64,000 bases of DNA, taken from assembly GCA_947095535.1 (NCBI GenBank), contig OX352774.1:180790200-180854199 (forward strand). The letters run 5' to 3'. Of the stretch, positions 24,099 through 35,419 are shown piece after piece. The DNA comes from Poecilobothrus nobilitatus. Its lineage: Eukaryota; Arthropoda; Insecta; Diptera; Dolichopodidae. A model generated the notes under the pieces. It ran no database searches. It had not been told where the DNA came from and was given only the letters and a program-made list of their open reading frames with translations. The position numbers and the translations under genes were made by a program. Each line of letters starts with the position of its first letter. Position 1 is the stretch's first letter.

Positions 24099-24304
24099 CC
24101 CATATCATATTACAATATTGTCATATCTATCACCAAAATTTGTTATTTGGGTTCGAACTACGGATCTTTTAATATTATTTGTATACAAAAAAGTAAGTAA
24201 CCATATGTTAAATGGCTTACTGTGTCTAAATAGAATTAAAAGTTCTATAGTTCGAGCTTTCATTTGATGACAAATTTTAATAATACAAGTCTAACATGAT
24301 ATGG
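24099..24304. mobile_element. Hairpin MITE, copy 1
   Basis: The outer ends match as inverted copies (CCATATCAT at 24,100 and its complement ending at 24,304). Pairing continues inward through AAAATTTGTTATT, GGTTCGAACTACGGATC and TTTTAAT blocks, so arms of roughly 80 bp flank a short loop. No ORF. A second copy lies at about 53,030-53,265. No clear target duplication is visible. Confidence 0.65.
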
Positions 24305-24330
24305 TTTTAGAAAATAGATTTACCAAAAAA

Positions 24331-25250
24331 TGGGGTTTTCCAAAGGGAATGATACAATTTAAAATGATTATAATGGCAACTCTGCGTATTATTGTTTGAC
24401 ATTTCTTATGTTATTTGTGTTCAGTAGGCTGTGCCATTTTATCATGGAAAGATACACTTTAACAACGTTTAGAAATTGTTAAATTGTTTTATCAAAATCA
24501 GCGCTCATTTCATTCCAACATTTTTATCGAAAAATTTTATTCAGTGATGAAGCTCCATTTTTGGTTAAATGGTTATGTAAACAAACAGAATTGCAGAATT
24601 TGGAGTGATGAAAATCCACACGAAACTGTTCAGACACCATTACATCCAGATAAAGTCACTGTGTGGTGTGCAATTCATGCTGGTGGAGTGATTGATTCAT
24701 ATTTCTTTGAAGAAAATGGTCGAAGTAACAGTCAATGGAGAACGTTTCAGAACAATGTTAAATGATTTTTTTTTCCTCTTGTTGTTGAGAATAATCTGGA
24801 AGATATGTGGCTTTAATAAGACGGCGCTATCTGCCACACAGCCACCTTAATAATCGATTTATTGAAAACAAAATTTGATGATAAAATTATCTAAAGAAAT
24901 AGTTCAGTTAATTATCCTCCCCAGGTCGTGTTATTTAACACCGTGTGATTTCATTCTTTGGGGATATATTGAGTCACAAGTTTATGCTGATAATTCAACA
25001 ACAATTGAGCAATTAAAAGTCAACATTAAACGTGCTATTGATGAAATACAACCAAATTTATGTGAAAAAGTGATGAAAAATTGTGCTGACAGAATGCAGT
25101 ACGTACGGAGAAGTCGTGGTGGTCCTTTGAATAATGTTATTTTCCATACATAATGGCACCTTTCAAATAAAAAAAAAATGTTGGTCCCACTGAATAATTT
25201 ATTTGTTTTTTTTTAATTTTTAAATTGTATCATCCCTAAGGGAAAACCCA
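24331..25250 (+). mobile_element. Mariner-type element with decayed transposase, DD41D-like
   Basis: Terminal inverted repeats of about 30 bp bound the element. The left begins TGGGGTTTTCC (24,331) and both ends share GATGATACAATTTA-type sequence near the inner boundary. The right end is followed by TA, but the left flanking TA is not preserved. At about 920 bp it is shorter than a typical 1.3-kb mariner because the region between the N-terminal helix and the first catalytic Asp is missing. It lies only 27 bp from the hairpin MITE. Confidence 0.8.
24444..25150 (+). pseudogene. Mariner-type transposase, broken
   Basis: The probable start ATG is at 24,444 (MERYTL), followed at once by a 1-base frameshift and then RLEIVKLFYQNQRS. 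Most of the DNA-binding region is deleted. The catalytic domain resumes with FSDEA (first Asp codon 24,546-24,548), then a 1-base frameshift and HFWLNGYVNKQN, WSDENP and TVWCAIHAGGVI up to a stop near 24,763. The second Asp (DGAICHTA, 24,820-24,822) is preceded by two TAA codons where relatives have Gln-Gln. After another frameshift, LTPCDFILWGY supplies the third Asp (24,947-24,949). Reading across the breaks, about 41 residues separate the second and third Asp, which points to the DD41D (rosa) group. The C-terminus ends RRSRGGPLNNVIFHT. It cannot encode an active enzyme. Confidence 0.85.
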
Positions 25251-25254
25251 TATA

Positions 25255-26310
25255 AGCAAAAAAGATAACTGCAATTAAAGTGAAATCCTTTATAAGCATC
25301 TAAGAGCTTTAATAAACGAAATAGATCTAAAAATTATAAAAAAGTACTTGAAACAGATTAGAGTTAAAAGATTTTTGCATGTTAAATATATTAACTTTTA
25401 GTTTTTAGATCGCATTATATAAGAAACTTATTGCACAGATACGGAATAATAATATCCAATCATCATTTAAATAATTTTCTAGTTATATTTTAAATGAAAT
25501 TATTTTATTTTTTCATATATATTACAGAAACACGATTTAGCCTTGAAGCATAATAATTCCCACAAAATATTAAATAAAAGATTAATAAATTTACAGATTT
25601 TTACAAATTTTACTATACAATTCATTCTATTCTTATATATTATATATTTCCTTCAGGTATTCCTTCCTGTAATATTATATATCCTGTTAAATCAAACAAA
25701 TATTTTCCAATTCAAGAGAAAACAATAACAAATATAAAATAGCCTTGAAAATATCAATTAATATATTTTTTGTACCTGGGATAAAAATTTTACACGTGCC
25801 ATTTTAATATAAATTCAAAATCTTAATGGGCTTAATTTAATACGTATAGTAAATTCTTCTCTAATGGTAGTCTTAATTTTTTTTTTTTTTTTATGTATTT
25901 GTCAAATGATTCAAATGAATTATACGAATACTTTGACAGATATGTAATCTACAGTCAATTAAAAATTGTGAAGGAAAATTTTATTATCTTTATGTGATTA
26001 AAAATATTAAATAATGTCCTTCAAAATATACGAATTTGCAATTTTAAGGATTATCGTATATCACTTTAATACGTTAAATTATAAAGTCTTAATGTGAACG
26101 TCAATATATATGTATGTATATAAAAGTTTACCCATATGTATTATAAAATTATTGGTATATCAAAATTTAAATACATAGTAAGTTCACAACAAATGGATAA
26201 AGAACCGATTATTTTATAGAAAGGCTCATATTTAATTTTTCGAAAAGAGGTAAAAATATAATATTTTATTTAGTTTTTAATGAGATGTTAACATAGAAAT
26301 TGTCTTTTTT
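25255..26310. other. AT-rich non-coding stretch
   Basis: Nothing recognisable. The 61-codon hydrophobic ORF near 25,543 is T-rich and shows no family signature. Confidence 0.55.
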
Positions 26311-26317
26311 TTTCCCT

Positions 26318-27235
26318 TGCCACTCCAATGAGGAGTATAGGGCATCCACTAAGTCAGTTATTATTACTATTTGACTAAGCTTCAGTTTCGTGAATCATTA
26401 ATTTCACTAAGGCGCCAGTTATAGCTATCGTTGAAATGCTTCCGGAAAAAATGTTTCATTGAAAACTTAATACTTTTTTCCGTATAGGCGATTATAGCAA
26501 TCAGACAAAACTGTCACTTAAATTATCTGTCAAATGGCAAATGACAATAATGAAGGCAAAATAAAAATAAATGTAATTTAAATTTAAATTGTTGTTAGCG
26601 TTATTTCGATGTTTCCAAAATAAAGTTTTATTATTTTAATTTATTTAATTATTATTGGTAGAAAATGGTAGTAATAAAGAATAAAAAAAGATTTTTTTTA
26701 TTTAATAATTACATTGGCTGAATTGAGAAGAATAGAAAAGTAAAGATTTTCTAGAATTATTTTTTTTTTATTTTTTTGAAATTTCCATTTTAAAACAAAA
26801 AATTTTAAAACTAAACTTAAACAAAATAATAAAAAAACAAAATTTTAATCTAAATTCATTAAAATACAAAATCATAATGAAATATATCAAGAATTGCATC
26901 AGAATTTTTTTTCAATGACAAACTGAAATGAGAAGAATTGAAACATATGTCATTGGAACAATTTTGTTTCATTAGCAAAATTACTGATCAGTTGTTCAGG
27001 AAAATAATTATAAATCCGGAAAATCATAAAATTGATTTTTTTTTTTAAATATTTAACTTAAAATTTTATATGTTTTTGCTGTAAAAAAATTGAAAATAAA
27101 CATTTTACGGAAGCGTTTCAATCATAAATATAACTGGCGCCTAAACCGTTGATTACTCGGCTGTAGCTATTGAACAAGACTAAGACGTTTCTTTTATTTT
27201 TACGGCATCTATTATCTTATACAAGAAATTGTCTA
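26318..27235 (+). repeat. Dispersed repeat, copy 2, split by a MITE
   Basis: Left part about 26,318-26,410 (CACTCCAATGAGGAGTATAG, then GACTAAGCTTCAGTTTC); right part about 27,142-27,235 (ending ATTATCTTATACAAGAA). The same blocks occur close together at 7.1-7.2 kb. Confidence 0.55.
26411..27141. mobile_element. 731-bp MITE with GGCGCC termini, Harbinger-like
   Basis: Both ends begin with GGCGCCAGTTATA, and the terminal inverted repeat continues so that 29 of the first 34 positions match, including TTGAAA and GCTTCCG. It is flanked by TAA on both sides (26,408-26,410 and 27,142-27,144). A 3-bp TWA target duplication is typical of the PIF/Harbinger superfamily, so I infer that superfamily. The interior is AT-rich with no transposase, so it is non-autonomous. 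It sits inside an older dispersed repeat. Confidence 0.75.
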
Positions 27236-27239
27236 TTGC

Positions 27240-29150
27240 AACTTTATTAAACCTATACTAATGTACATATATATAAACATTTTTTCACAGTCTTAAAACA
27301 ATAATTACAATAAATTTATTAATTCATAATATTATCTTATTTTTATTAATCTTTGCAATAAAAAGCATTTTAAAAGATAATTTCAAGGACATCACATAAT
27401 TTATATTTTACTTTGATTATTTTGATTATATAATAACTATAATCTGCGATAATAACTAACAAATAAAATAACTGTAACTGAATAAAAGAATTAAATCCTT
27501 TATATCCTGAATATCCTCACATTTTGTATTTTTTTTTTTTCCATTTCTAAAATTGCAAAATAAATACTAAACAAAATAAAGGAGAAAAAAATTAAACGGT
27601 AAATTGAAATTTAATGTTAATGTGACATTGAAAAAACAATATAAACGGAACTTAACTGAGAATGAAAAGTTTTTCTTTCCTGAAATTTGAAAATAAAATA
27701 AAATTCATTGAAATCTAAAAGTTAAGAAGTGTAGATAAAAAATAAACTTTTCCTGTTATAATTTATTGCTTCAAGAATTTTAAAAATATTTTCCATAGGT
27801 AGAAAAAAATATCAACAGTAAATAAATTTTGTAAAGAAAACTAGTAAACAAAAATGAAAAATTGCAATATCCTGGTAACGGTTTTTAACTTAAAATAAAT
27901 GTTGCAGTTTTTTTTAAAAATATTATCTGTTTTTAGAATTTTAGAATTTTACATATCTCTTTATAGGTGGTGGGTGGTTTTTTTTACAAAATTTTTAGAA
28001 AATATATTTGTAAAATTGTTTGCATTATTTTTTTTTTATTTTGTTTTATTTAGGAAGTTAAACTTTAGACTGATTTGTGTTTTTATGGCTCTCCTTTTTT
28101 TCACTTTCGATGGTTGTATATGCATTTGTTCATATAATTTAAGAATCAAATGAAAGTAATTTATAAAGAGCTGAAGTAAAAATAAATTTTTAAGCCGTTC
28201 TTTCAGAACAGAATTAGATAAGAAATAACTGGTTTAAAAGACAGATAAAACAGTCATTTTAGTGTAAAAAGTTTTCAAAACGAAATATTACCGAATTTCG
28301 ATATTTTTTTCGAACTAAAAAGGAATTTTGCTTTAGTAATAAATTGATTCTCTGTATATGCATTCACAAATTAATATTTAACGAGTTTTAATTTAAATCA
28401 AATTTTTTTGTTTACAAAAAAATATCATTTACAAAATTAAATTCAAGTGAGTCCTTGAACTTTTACAATTTGATGATCAAAAAATTACAAACAGAATACT
28501 TATTTACAACATATAAATATTACAGAACAACAATAAAATAAATAAAAAAAAAAAAATGGAAATTTAATTAACAAAAATAATTATTTAGTTAACGTTCAGT
28601 AATTATTTTTTAGATTATTTTTTTTTAATTGAAATTATTAAATATTTTTGACCAAAAAACTGTCAGAAGTAATGATAATAAATCTTTTTAAAAAAAGTGT
28701 TTTAGATTAATATAATACCATTTAGAGTATCAAAGTTTTTTTCCTCAAATCTCACAATCTCACATCTCACATCTCAGAAATTCCACAAATATTCTATAAT
28801 CTACAAACTCAACTTTATATTTATAGGTTTTCATAGTTTTACTAGTCATTTGTAATATAATTATGGTCCAGAAACCCTCTACGCTTTTAACTAATGAATT
28901 CCGCTATGTTCTTTTTTTCTTTGGCAATTTTTGAAATTTTTAAGCTGATGGTTAATGGATGGTTAATTTGTAAGCTGATGGTGTCTGGACTACTGCTTAC
29001 ATATTGGTTATAGAGGAAGGATATGTAAAAAAAATACGGGTTTTATAGATAATGAAACTGTGATGAATAATTTTCTATATACTTTAAAATGAATTAGTTT
29101 TTTTTTTTTTTGGAAATCTTTTAATTGCTATATGATTTTTTAGGCAACCG
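27240..29150. other. AT-rich non-coding stretch
   Basis: No gene is seen. The T-rich ORF at 27,899-28,153 looks like chance. Confidence 0.6.
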
Positions 29151-29219
29151 CTCTTGTTTTTTAATTTTTTTACACCTGTACGAACATATTTCTAAGGACA
29201 TAATACATTTGCCATTACG

Positions 29220-29660
29220 TTTGTGATATTATTAAGAGGATGAGGCAAATATGGAAAATTTCTTTCTTTTCAGGATTAAATTAAAACATAGTCAGTTTAG
29301 ATATGTGAGTCCATCTGTCCGATCTTTTTTGAGTTATAAAAAAAAAAAAAAGGAGTTAGGATTTTAAAATTATAACAATTTCATTTTTTATATATACAAA
29401 TGAAATTGAGCAAGTTTTACCAGTGGATTCAATTAGCTGTCATATAACTTCATTTTTATATGAGCATAAACTCAGCGTCTAATTGAGTTGGTTATTTGAA
29501 ATTTTATCAAAAGTGAAAAGTTAAATTTTATGCCAACGATTTCTGCAAAATTTGGCTGTTGTAACGCAATAGATTAGAGTATCTAACTCTTATATACAAT
29601 TGTGAAATTTATGGTTTTATTATCTTGGTACTTGATTCAGTTATATGTCTGAAATTTTAT
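29220..29660 (+). repeat. Possible degenerate fly-type repeat
   Basis: GTGAGTCCATCTGTCCGATC near 29,305, followed by loosely similar lines such as GAAATTTTATCAAAAGT and GAAATTTTATAAAAGTTG, recalls the families at 15.3 and 19.8 kb. No copy elsewhere in the window aligns well. Confidence 0.25.
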
Positions 29661-29678
29661 AAAAGTTGATTAAATTTT

Positions 29679-29764
29679 ATGAAAACAATCTACATTAAGT
29701 TCGTGCAGTTATCCTTGCGAGTTTACATTATTTTATCCTTGTTTATGTGCTCATCCTCGTTTCA
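29679..29764 (+). CDS. Possible signal-peptide exon (weak candidate)
   Basis: An ATG at 29,679 opens a frame reading MKTIYIKFVQLSLR, then the hydrophobic run VYIILSLFMCSSSF and Gln, immediately followed by GTATTT, a possible 5' splice site, at 29,765. A basic N-region followed by a hydrophobic core is what a secretory signal peptide looks like. Base composition changes sharply at 29,765 from mixed to T-rich. Against it: the -3 base before the ATG is T, the same boundary also reads as a pyrimidine tract with CAG (a 3' splice site), the frame runs on to 102 codons through T-rich DNA, and no downstream exon is visible. Treat as a hypothesis. Confidence 0.2.
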
Positions 29765-29989
29765 GGTATTTTTGTTTTTAATTTTTACTATTATAGGTAT
29801 AACAAATTTGAGGAAAATTCAATTTTTTATATACATATTTGTTTCCAATTTTTATTTAATTATTTTTGAAGTTTTTGTTTTTTTTTTTTATTGTAGAATA
29901 ATTTCAATGTCATTATTTGTTTTTCATTTTAATTTACTTTTCATATTTATTTCTGTTTTCCCTTCCATAAGAAAATTTCCAAAATAAAG

Positions 29990-31440
29990 AAAATTCAATA
30001 TAGGTTCGATAACAATAACAAAAAATGAAACTATATGAATGATGGACAAATTATGTAGAGAAAGAAAAAAAAAAACATAGATGAAATGAGTAAATAATAT
30101 TAGTGTGGGAGGAAAGAAAGAGATAGAAAATGTATGAAAAAAAAACAAAAAAAAAAACAAATATTTATTCATTTGAGAAGGTCATGGTCAAAATACGAGT
30201 ATGTATATTAATTTAAATTTTGACTTTGACATTGAATATTCATTATTGTATTTATGTGAACGTGTGTATGTGTTTGTATATTTAAATATAATGAAAAAAA
30301 TTTATATATATGTATATGACAGAAATTATATGTGTTACTGTGTATATAGTTATTCAATGTCAAAATGACAAATTAGATTTTTGTTTATTACGTTGTTTCA
30401 TATTTACTAGAACTGGTTTATTTTTTTGTACTAGGACGAAAAAAAAATCAAGGATAGAAAAGGAAATATATATAAATGTTTTATTTTTCATGTTGTGTTA
30501 TTTAAGTCGTAACTATTAGATACATATACGTAGATTTTTTTTTTTTTTTTTTTTGCTCCTTGAATAAAATATAACGTAAATATAAAAGTAAATGATACAT
30601 AAATATAAACGTGTGTAATTTGATAGTTAATTATGTACGTTAAGTTTTTATTTTATTTTTATTTTCATTGCTGTTGAAAGAAAATACTTAAAAGATTGAC
30701 AAGCAAAAGTGTAATAAAAAGTAAATAATTAATGGTTAAACAGTAAAATTAACATTTAGAAAAAAAAAAATATGTTCTAGTATGTATATTGTCATTTTCA
30801 AAGAAAAAGAGAAACAAAAAATGAACTAAAGCGAAAATGAAAAATGGAAAGAAGAATAAAATGGCGACATAAGAATGCCATTTTCATTACAATTAAGATT
30901 TTACGGATGTTGTTTTTTTTTTGATACTTAAGATTTATTTTTCTTTTCAACAATTCAATGTCAACAGTTTTAATGTTAGTTTTTTGTATTGATACTTAAA
31001 AATGAAAAAAAAAAAAAGCAATTTGTTACAAGATTAGAGATATTTTTGACTTTTCATAATATTTTAAAGTAAAAATATAGTTTTGAAATAGTGAAAAGTA
31101 AGGGGTATTAAGATAACAATAGAACTGCTTAATTTTAAGACTTAAAAAATATTTGTTGAATATTTTTTTTGTAAAAAGAAAATTAAAAGGAAAAATAATA
31201 TTAAGGGTGTCTTTTATTGCATAATTATAGGCGCCATGATTTGTTTTTTTATAAACTTCAATTTTTTTTTTGTTATTTTTCAGAATAAAATTTATTTCAA
31301 AGATGGTAATATTTATTTAATATATTTTCTGATATTAAGAAGTTATTATGAAATTTATTACAGGAAAATAAAGTTGTTTGAATTGAAACTGAAGTTAAAA
31401 GAGGGTGTGTTAAAAATGTAAATACATTATGAATAATGGG
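29990..31440. other. AT-rich non-coding stretch
   Basis: Nothing recognisable; short ORFs here are low-complexity. Confidence 0.6.
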
Positions 31441-31455
31441 TTATGTAAATTTATA

Positions 31456-31566
31456 GATACTTACAAGATATAGATACTTTAGATACTTAGTATCGATACT
31501 TTAGATACTTTAGTATAGATACTCTAAAGTATTTATATAGATACTTTAGTATAGATACTTTAGAAG
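31456..31566 (+). repeat. Minisatellite of GATACTTTAGTATA-like units
   Basis: Irregular tandem copies of a 12 to 20-base unit containing TAGATACTTTAG, with some inverted (CTAAAGTAT), fill about 110 bases. Confidence 0.8.
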
Positions 31567-31569
31567 AAC

Positions 31570-32890
31570 ACAAAACTCTATAATTAAATATCTTTTTGAT
31601 TAGAAGAAAGAAAAACTAAATTTCAAATTGTGTTTAGCAAAAATATATGTGTAAAAAGTTTTAAAACTAATATAAAGGGTTATGAAGAGTTTTATTAATT
31701 GATTTGATGATCTTCCATTTATATTATTATTCTTAATAATTTTTGTTGATAATCGATTGCTATTTTAACTGTCTTATAAACAAAATTAAATTAGAATTAT
31801 TACATAGATTTTACGTTATATTTTATTTATTAAATAATTTAACTAAACCTTTCATATATTCGTACATTCTCCGTTTTTTTTTTGGAATAGAATTATTCGA
31901 ATGCGTGTATGGAAATACTAAAAATGAAAAATTACTAAATTTAAGTTACATAACTCTTGGAAGGTATATATGTATATTATTATTTTTTGTAAATCTCAGT
32001 AAATTACTTCATAACTAATTTCAATCATTAACATATCAAAAAAAAAATAATAATTTTTGGAAATTTTCTTTTATTTATTACTTACACCCATAAAATTCTT
32101 GTTATAGGAAATTATAATAATTTTCCAACAAAAATTTTCTTGTATAATATTTATGAAAATGTTCCAACTCACCTGAAAATAAAAAAAAAAAATCAGTATT
32201 AAAACAAATTAGAACTTATATTATTGTTTTGCGAATAGAATATTTTATAAACTACAATTGTAAAATTATTTAATATATAAGAAAAAAAGATAGTTTAATT
32301 AAAAAAGTATTACACCTCTTTCAAGTAAAATGTTTTATTTATTTAAGTAAATCAGATTATTTGTAAGAACATTTTTGTAGGTTAGAGTTTAGAGTCAATT
32401 TTTTTTTTTCGATATTCTGTGGATTGACTGAATTTCGAAGCAGGTAGTGATCGTCTAACATAACAACGCAAAATATGTATTATTATATTGATCAGATTTT
32501 AAGGAATCTGAAATGTTAAATTCTGTATATAAAGGGAAGATCAGATGAAAGATTTATTGCCATAAAATAAATGTTTTGTCTACGTTAACCAACAGACAGG
32601 TAAAAGCAATATTAGTAACTTGATTGGAATATTGAATGGCGAAGGTGGGTTTTTCAATTAATATAAAAATTAAACGAGTTCATCATTGATCGTATATATC
32701 CGCTGCAGGGTATCAGAAGAATAAGATATAACAGGTTAATATTTTCACCAATTCTTACTTATAATTAGCATATAAATTGAAAAGGTTCTTTTCATTTATA
32801 TAGTAAAAAATTAATTTGGATTTACATTGACTAGATTAAATCAGATTATTGTAAAAGAAGTATCAATAATATTGAAACTTTTTGATGAAC
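31570..32890. other. AT-rich non-coding stretch
   Basis: No gene is seen. The 91-codon ORF at 31,743-32,018 is T-rich and unrecognised, probably chance. Confidence 0.55.
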
Positions 32891-32899
32891 GTCTATTAC

Positions 32900-33440
32900 T
32901 CCCCTTTTTACTACTTGTTATGAATTTTTCCTCTACTTATATAATACTTTTGCCAGCACTACTCATTTGTAAAAATTAAAAATCTATAGAGTGTCTATTA
33001 CTTGGATTTCATCTTGAACAAAACATTATGCTCCTAGGTGCATTTATCTTGCTCGGTGTTAAGTTCCTACAATTTTTAAGTATGTATTCTGGAGACTCTT
33101 CTTCTCTTGACAGAACCTGCATATATTGTTATTCTCTATTTCAATTTTCTTTAAGTCGGGCCGACAGCTCCCCGAGAGAAATCGTGTTACAATGTCTAGT
33201 TTAGTTTTACTGGATCCTTTTCTTAGTAGCTTTTTAGTTTTTTGTTTAGTGCTTCTCTTATTCTCTTTTAGCTTTTTGGTTAGTGCTTCTCTTATTTTAT
33301 GTTCACCTACCCCATAAAACGATTCGGAACTTGTAAAAGGAGTCGCCGTTTGTTCTTTTGCAAGTCAATCCATTTCTTCATTTCCTTGTATAATTAAGTG
33401 TCCAAATACCCAATAGTGGGTTTCATTATTGTTTCATATG
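32900..33440 (-). pseudogene. LINE ORF2 remnant: RNase H domain and C-terminal zinc motif
   Basis: LINEs with an RNase H domain after the reverse transcriptase (I, R1 and related clades) use it to remove template RNA. On the minus strand the sequence reads HYWVFGHLIIQGNEEMD, corresponding to the family motif WVPGH..I.GNE.AD. Then come LAKEQTATPFT and FYGVGEHKIREALTKK (about 33,425 to 33,250). Farther on, CRFC and, after a frameshift, ESPEYILKNC match the usual CxxC...H...C motif, with His replaced by Tyr. A direct duplication of about 50 bases (the TTTTTAGTGCTTCTCTTATT region) lies at 33,230-33,300. Stops and frameshifts are present, and the reverse transcriptase part is absent. The overlapping plus-strand ORF at 33,126 is its shadow. 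Confidence 0.7.
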
Positions 33441-33444
33441 ATTT

Positions 33445-34600
33445 AAAAAAAAAGGATACAGCATCGTTCTTTAATAATTTCTATTTTTGACACTACATAT
33501 ATAATTAATTTTGATATTCCATTAAAATTATATATAATTTCCATTGTATTTTGTATTTCCGGTTTTTTTTTTGTCGTTATAAATATAGTATAGAAATATA
33601 TTATTATATTTTGATATCTTTAAAATATCCTTCATATAAAATTTTACTATACGAAAACCAAAAACAACTTAATTTCTTTCTTGTTATAATTTGTTTAACA
33701 AATTTTAAGTTTTTATACCAAACTAATCCACCACATATAGACATTTACAATCAAAAGATGATAAAAACAATAAATTGTTAATTGTTTAATTTGAAATTCA
33801 TAATAAAGAAATTTACATAAGTCCCTATAGTGTTTAAAAGTGTAAAACATGAGAAAACAAAAACCCCCAAAACAAAAAACAAAAAACAAAACAGAAAAGA
33901 AAATTAACAAGGATAACAAAAACAGAAAATTTTTTGAAGGGAAAACTTTAACAATTACAATAATTATATCTAATTAGTATTGTTTCTCTTTTTATTTTCA
34001 TACAAATACAAAACACAATTCATATAAAATACACAATATTAAAATTGAAAATTAAAATAATAAATCAAGGATAAATAAAGGTAAAAAGGATAACCTATAT
34101 GCAACTATATAATTATAATAATATAAACACACGTTATTTGAATCGTTAGAATTTGTTTTTTTCCTTTACTTTTAATTTTTTTTTTTTGTTTTTTGTTTTT
34201 TAATTTTTTCTAAGAACGCGAAAATATGATTTCTTAACACGCAAATTATTTCAAAACTTTTCCTGATGATAATCACTTTGATAATGATAATTATATTAAT
34301 GATGATGATAATGAATAATATGATAATGATATTAGCCAAAATAAATTTTATATCTAATAATCTAATGGTATAATAAAACAGATTAACTTTTAAGAGAATA
34401 AAAAGTTTTTTAACTTAACAAAAATTGTTAAACAGAGATGCCATATATGATTTGTAGGATATTCTAGTTTTTTTTTTTTTGTCAAAATCGTTTCATTGTA
34501 TTGGAAACTTATTAAATAGATTTGTGGTACCATATTATAAAGAATTCACAAGAGCAGTAAAAATTTTTAAAAAACATATTATATGCTGTCTACTATAACT
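33445..34600. other. AT-rich non-coding stretch
   Basis: Nothing recognisable apart from GATAAT-type repeats near 34,265-34,330. Confidence 0.55.
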
Positions 34601-34609
34601 ATATCGAAG

Positions 34610-35400
34610 AATAGGTGACAATATTGAAAATGTATCAAAGTTAAAGGCATCTCTCTAAATAATATTCGCTATGCAGAAGGCTCAAATTAGTATAAGGAAC
34701 TTGTAGTATATAGTAAGCAGAGTAAGCAGTTACAGCTTTGTTTCGATATCTAAAATTTTGGTTGAAAAATTAACATTAGTAAAACAAAGCTTATGATCGC
34801 TAGCAGTTAAAATATAACATAAAAAATTGATAAACAACTGGTTGAAAAAGTTAATAGTTTTAAATATTTCTGTTGATGACTCAGAGTAATCGGGGACCAT
34901 CGAAAATTTAGATGTCGCATTAAAATCACAAAAAAATTTTTAACATGTACAAATGTATGCTTAGCAAATAACATGGTATCAACATGAACTCAGACGTACG
35001 ATTTGATAAATATTATGTTTGATCTGTTCTATTGTACGGTTTAGAAAAATGAATGTTAAAAGACTTCACACATATGATGAATAAAATTGAAACTTTAGAA
35101 ATGTGTTAATATAAAGAAAATGCGAAATATCTTACATGGGTAGACCATATTTCAAATATCGGGTCTTTAAAACGTATTACACGGTAAAGAAAGAAAACTG
35201 TTTTAACTTGTCAAACGAAGAAGATTGCATATATTGGACATATGATGCGGTATAACAGGTGGGAACTTTTACAATAGTACAAGGTAACATCAAAGGAAGA
35301 AAAGGAGTTGACAAAAAATTATTATCATTGGGCTATCAATTTTCGGAATTGAGCCGGAAAAATTGCACATAGCATTCAAATAATCGAAAAGTATTTAGCA
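34610..35400 (+). pseudogene. LINE reverse transcriptase remnant (endonuclease-RT type)
   Basis: Reverse transcriptase of a non-LTR retrotransposon. Read across several frames: NIRYAEG (34,661), where active enzymes have the catalytic YADD; KINISKTKLMI near 34,765; VNSFKYF near 34,850; and LLYG...TLEMWCYRRMRNI in relatives, seen here as ETLEM and KKMRNILWVDHISNI near 35,090-35,160. Then KRRRLHILDI near 35,217 and GNIKGRRGV near 35,290 follow. The order fits the second half of the palm, the thumb and the C-terminus. Catalytic Asp-Asp is lost and there are many stops, so this copy is dead. Upstream domains are not visible. Confidence 0.7.
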
Positions 35401-35419
35401 ACAAAAAGTAAAATAATCT

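Noticed and set aside
29679..29987. 102-codon hydrophobic ORF as a membrane protein
   Set aside because: After the first 29 codons it is translated from T-rich low-complexity DNA; only the first part is kept, as a weak exon candidate.
31456..31566. CRISPR array
   Set aside because: The GATACTTTAG repeats have no regular unit and spacer lengths and the DNA is eukaryotic; it is a minisatellite.
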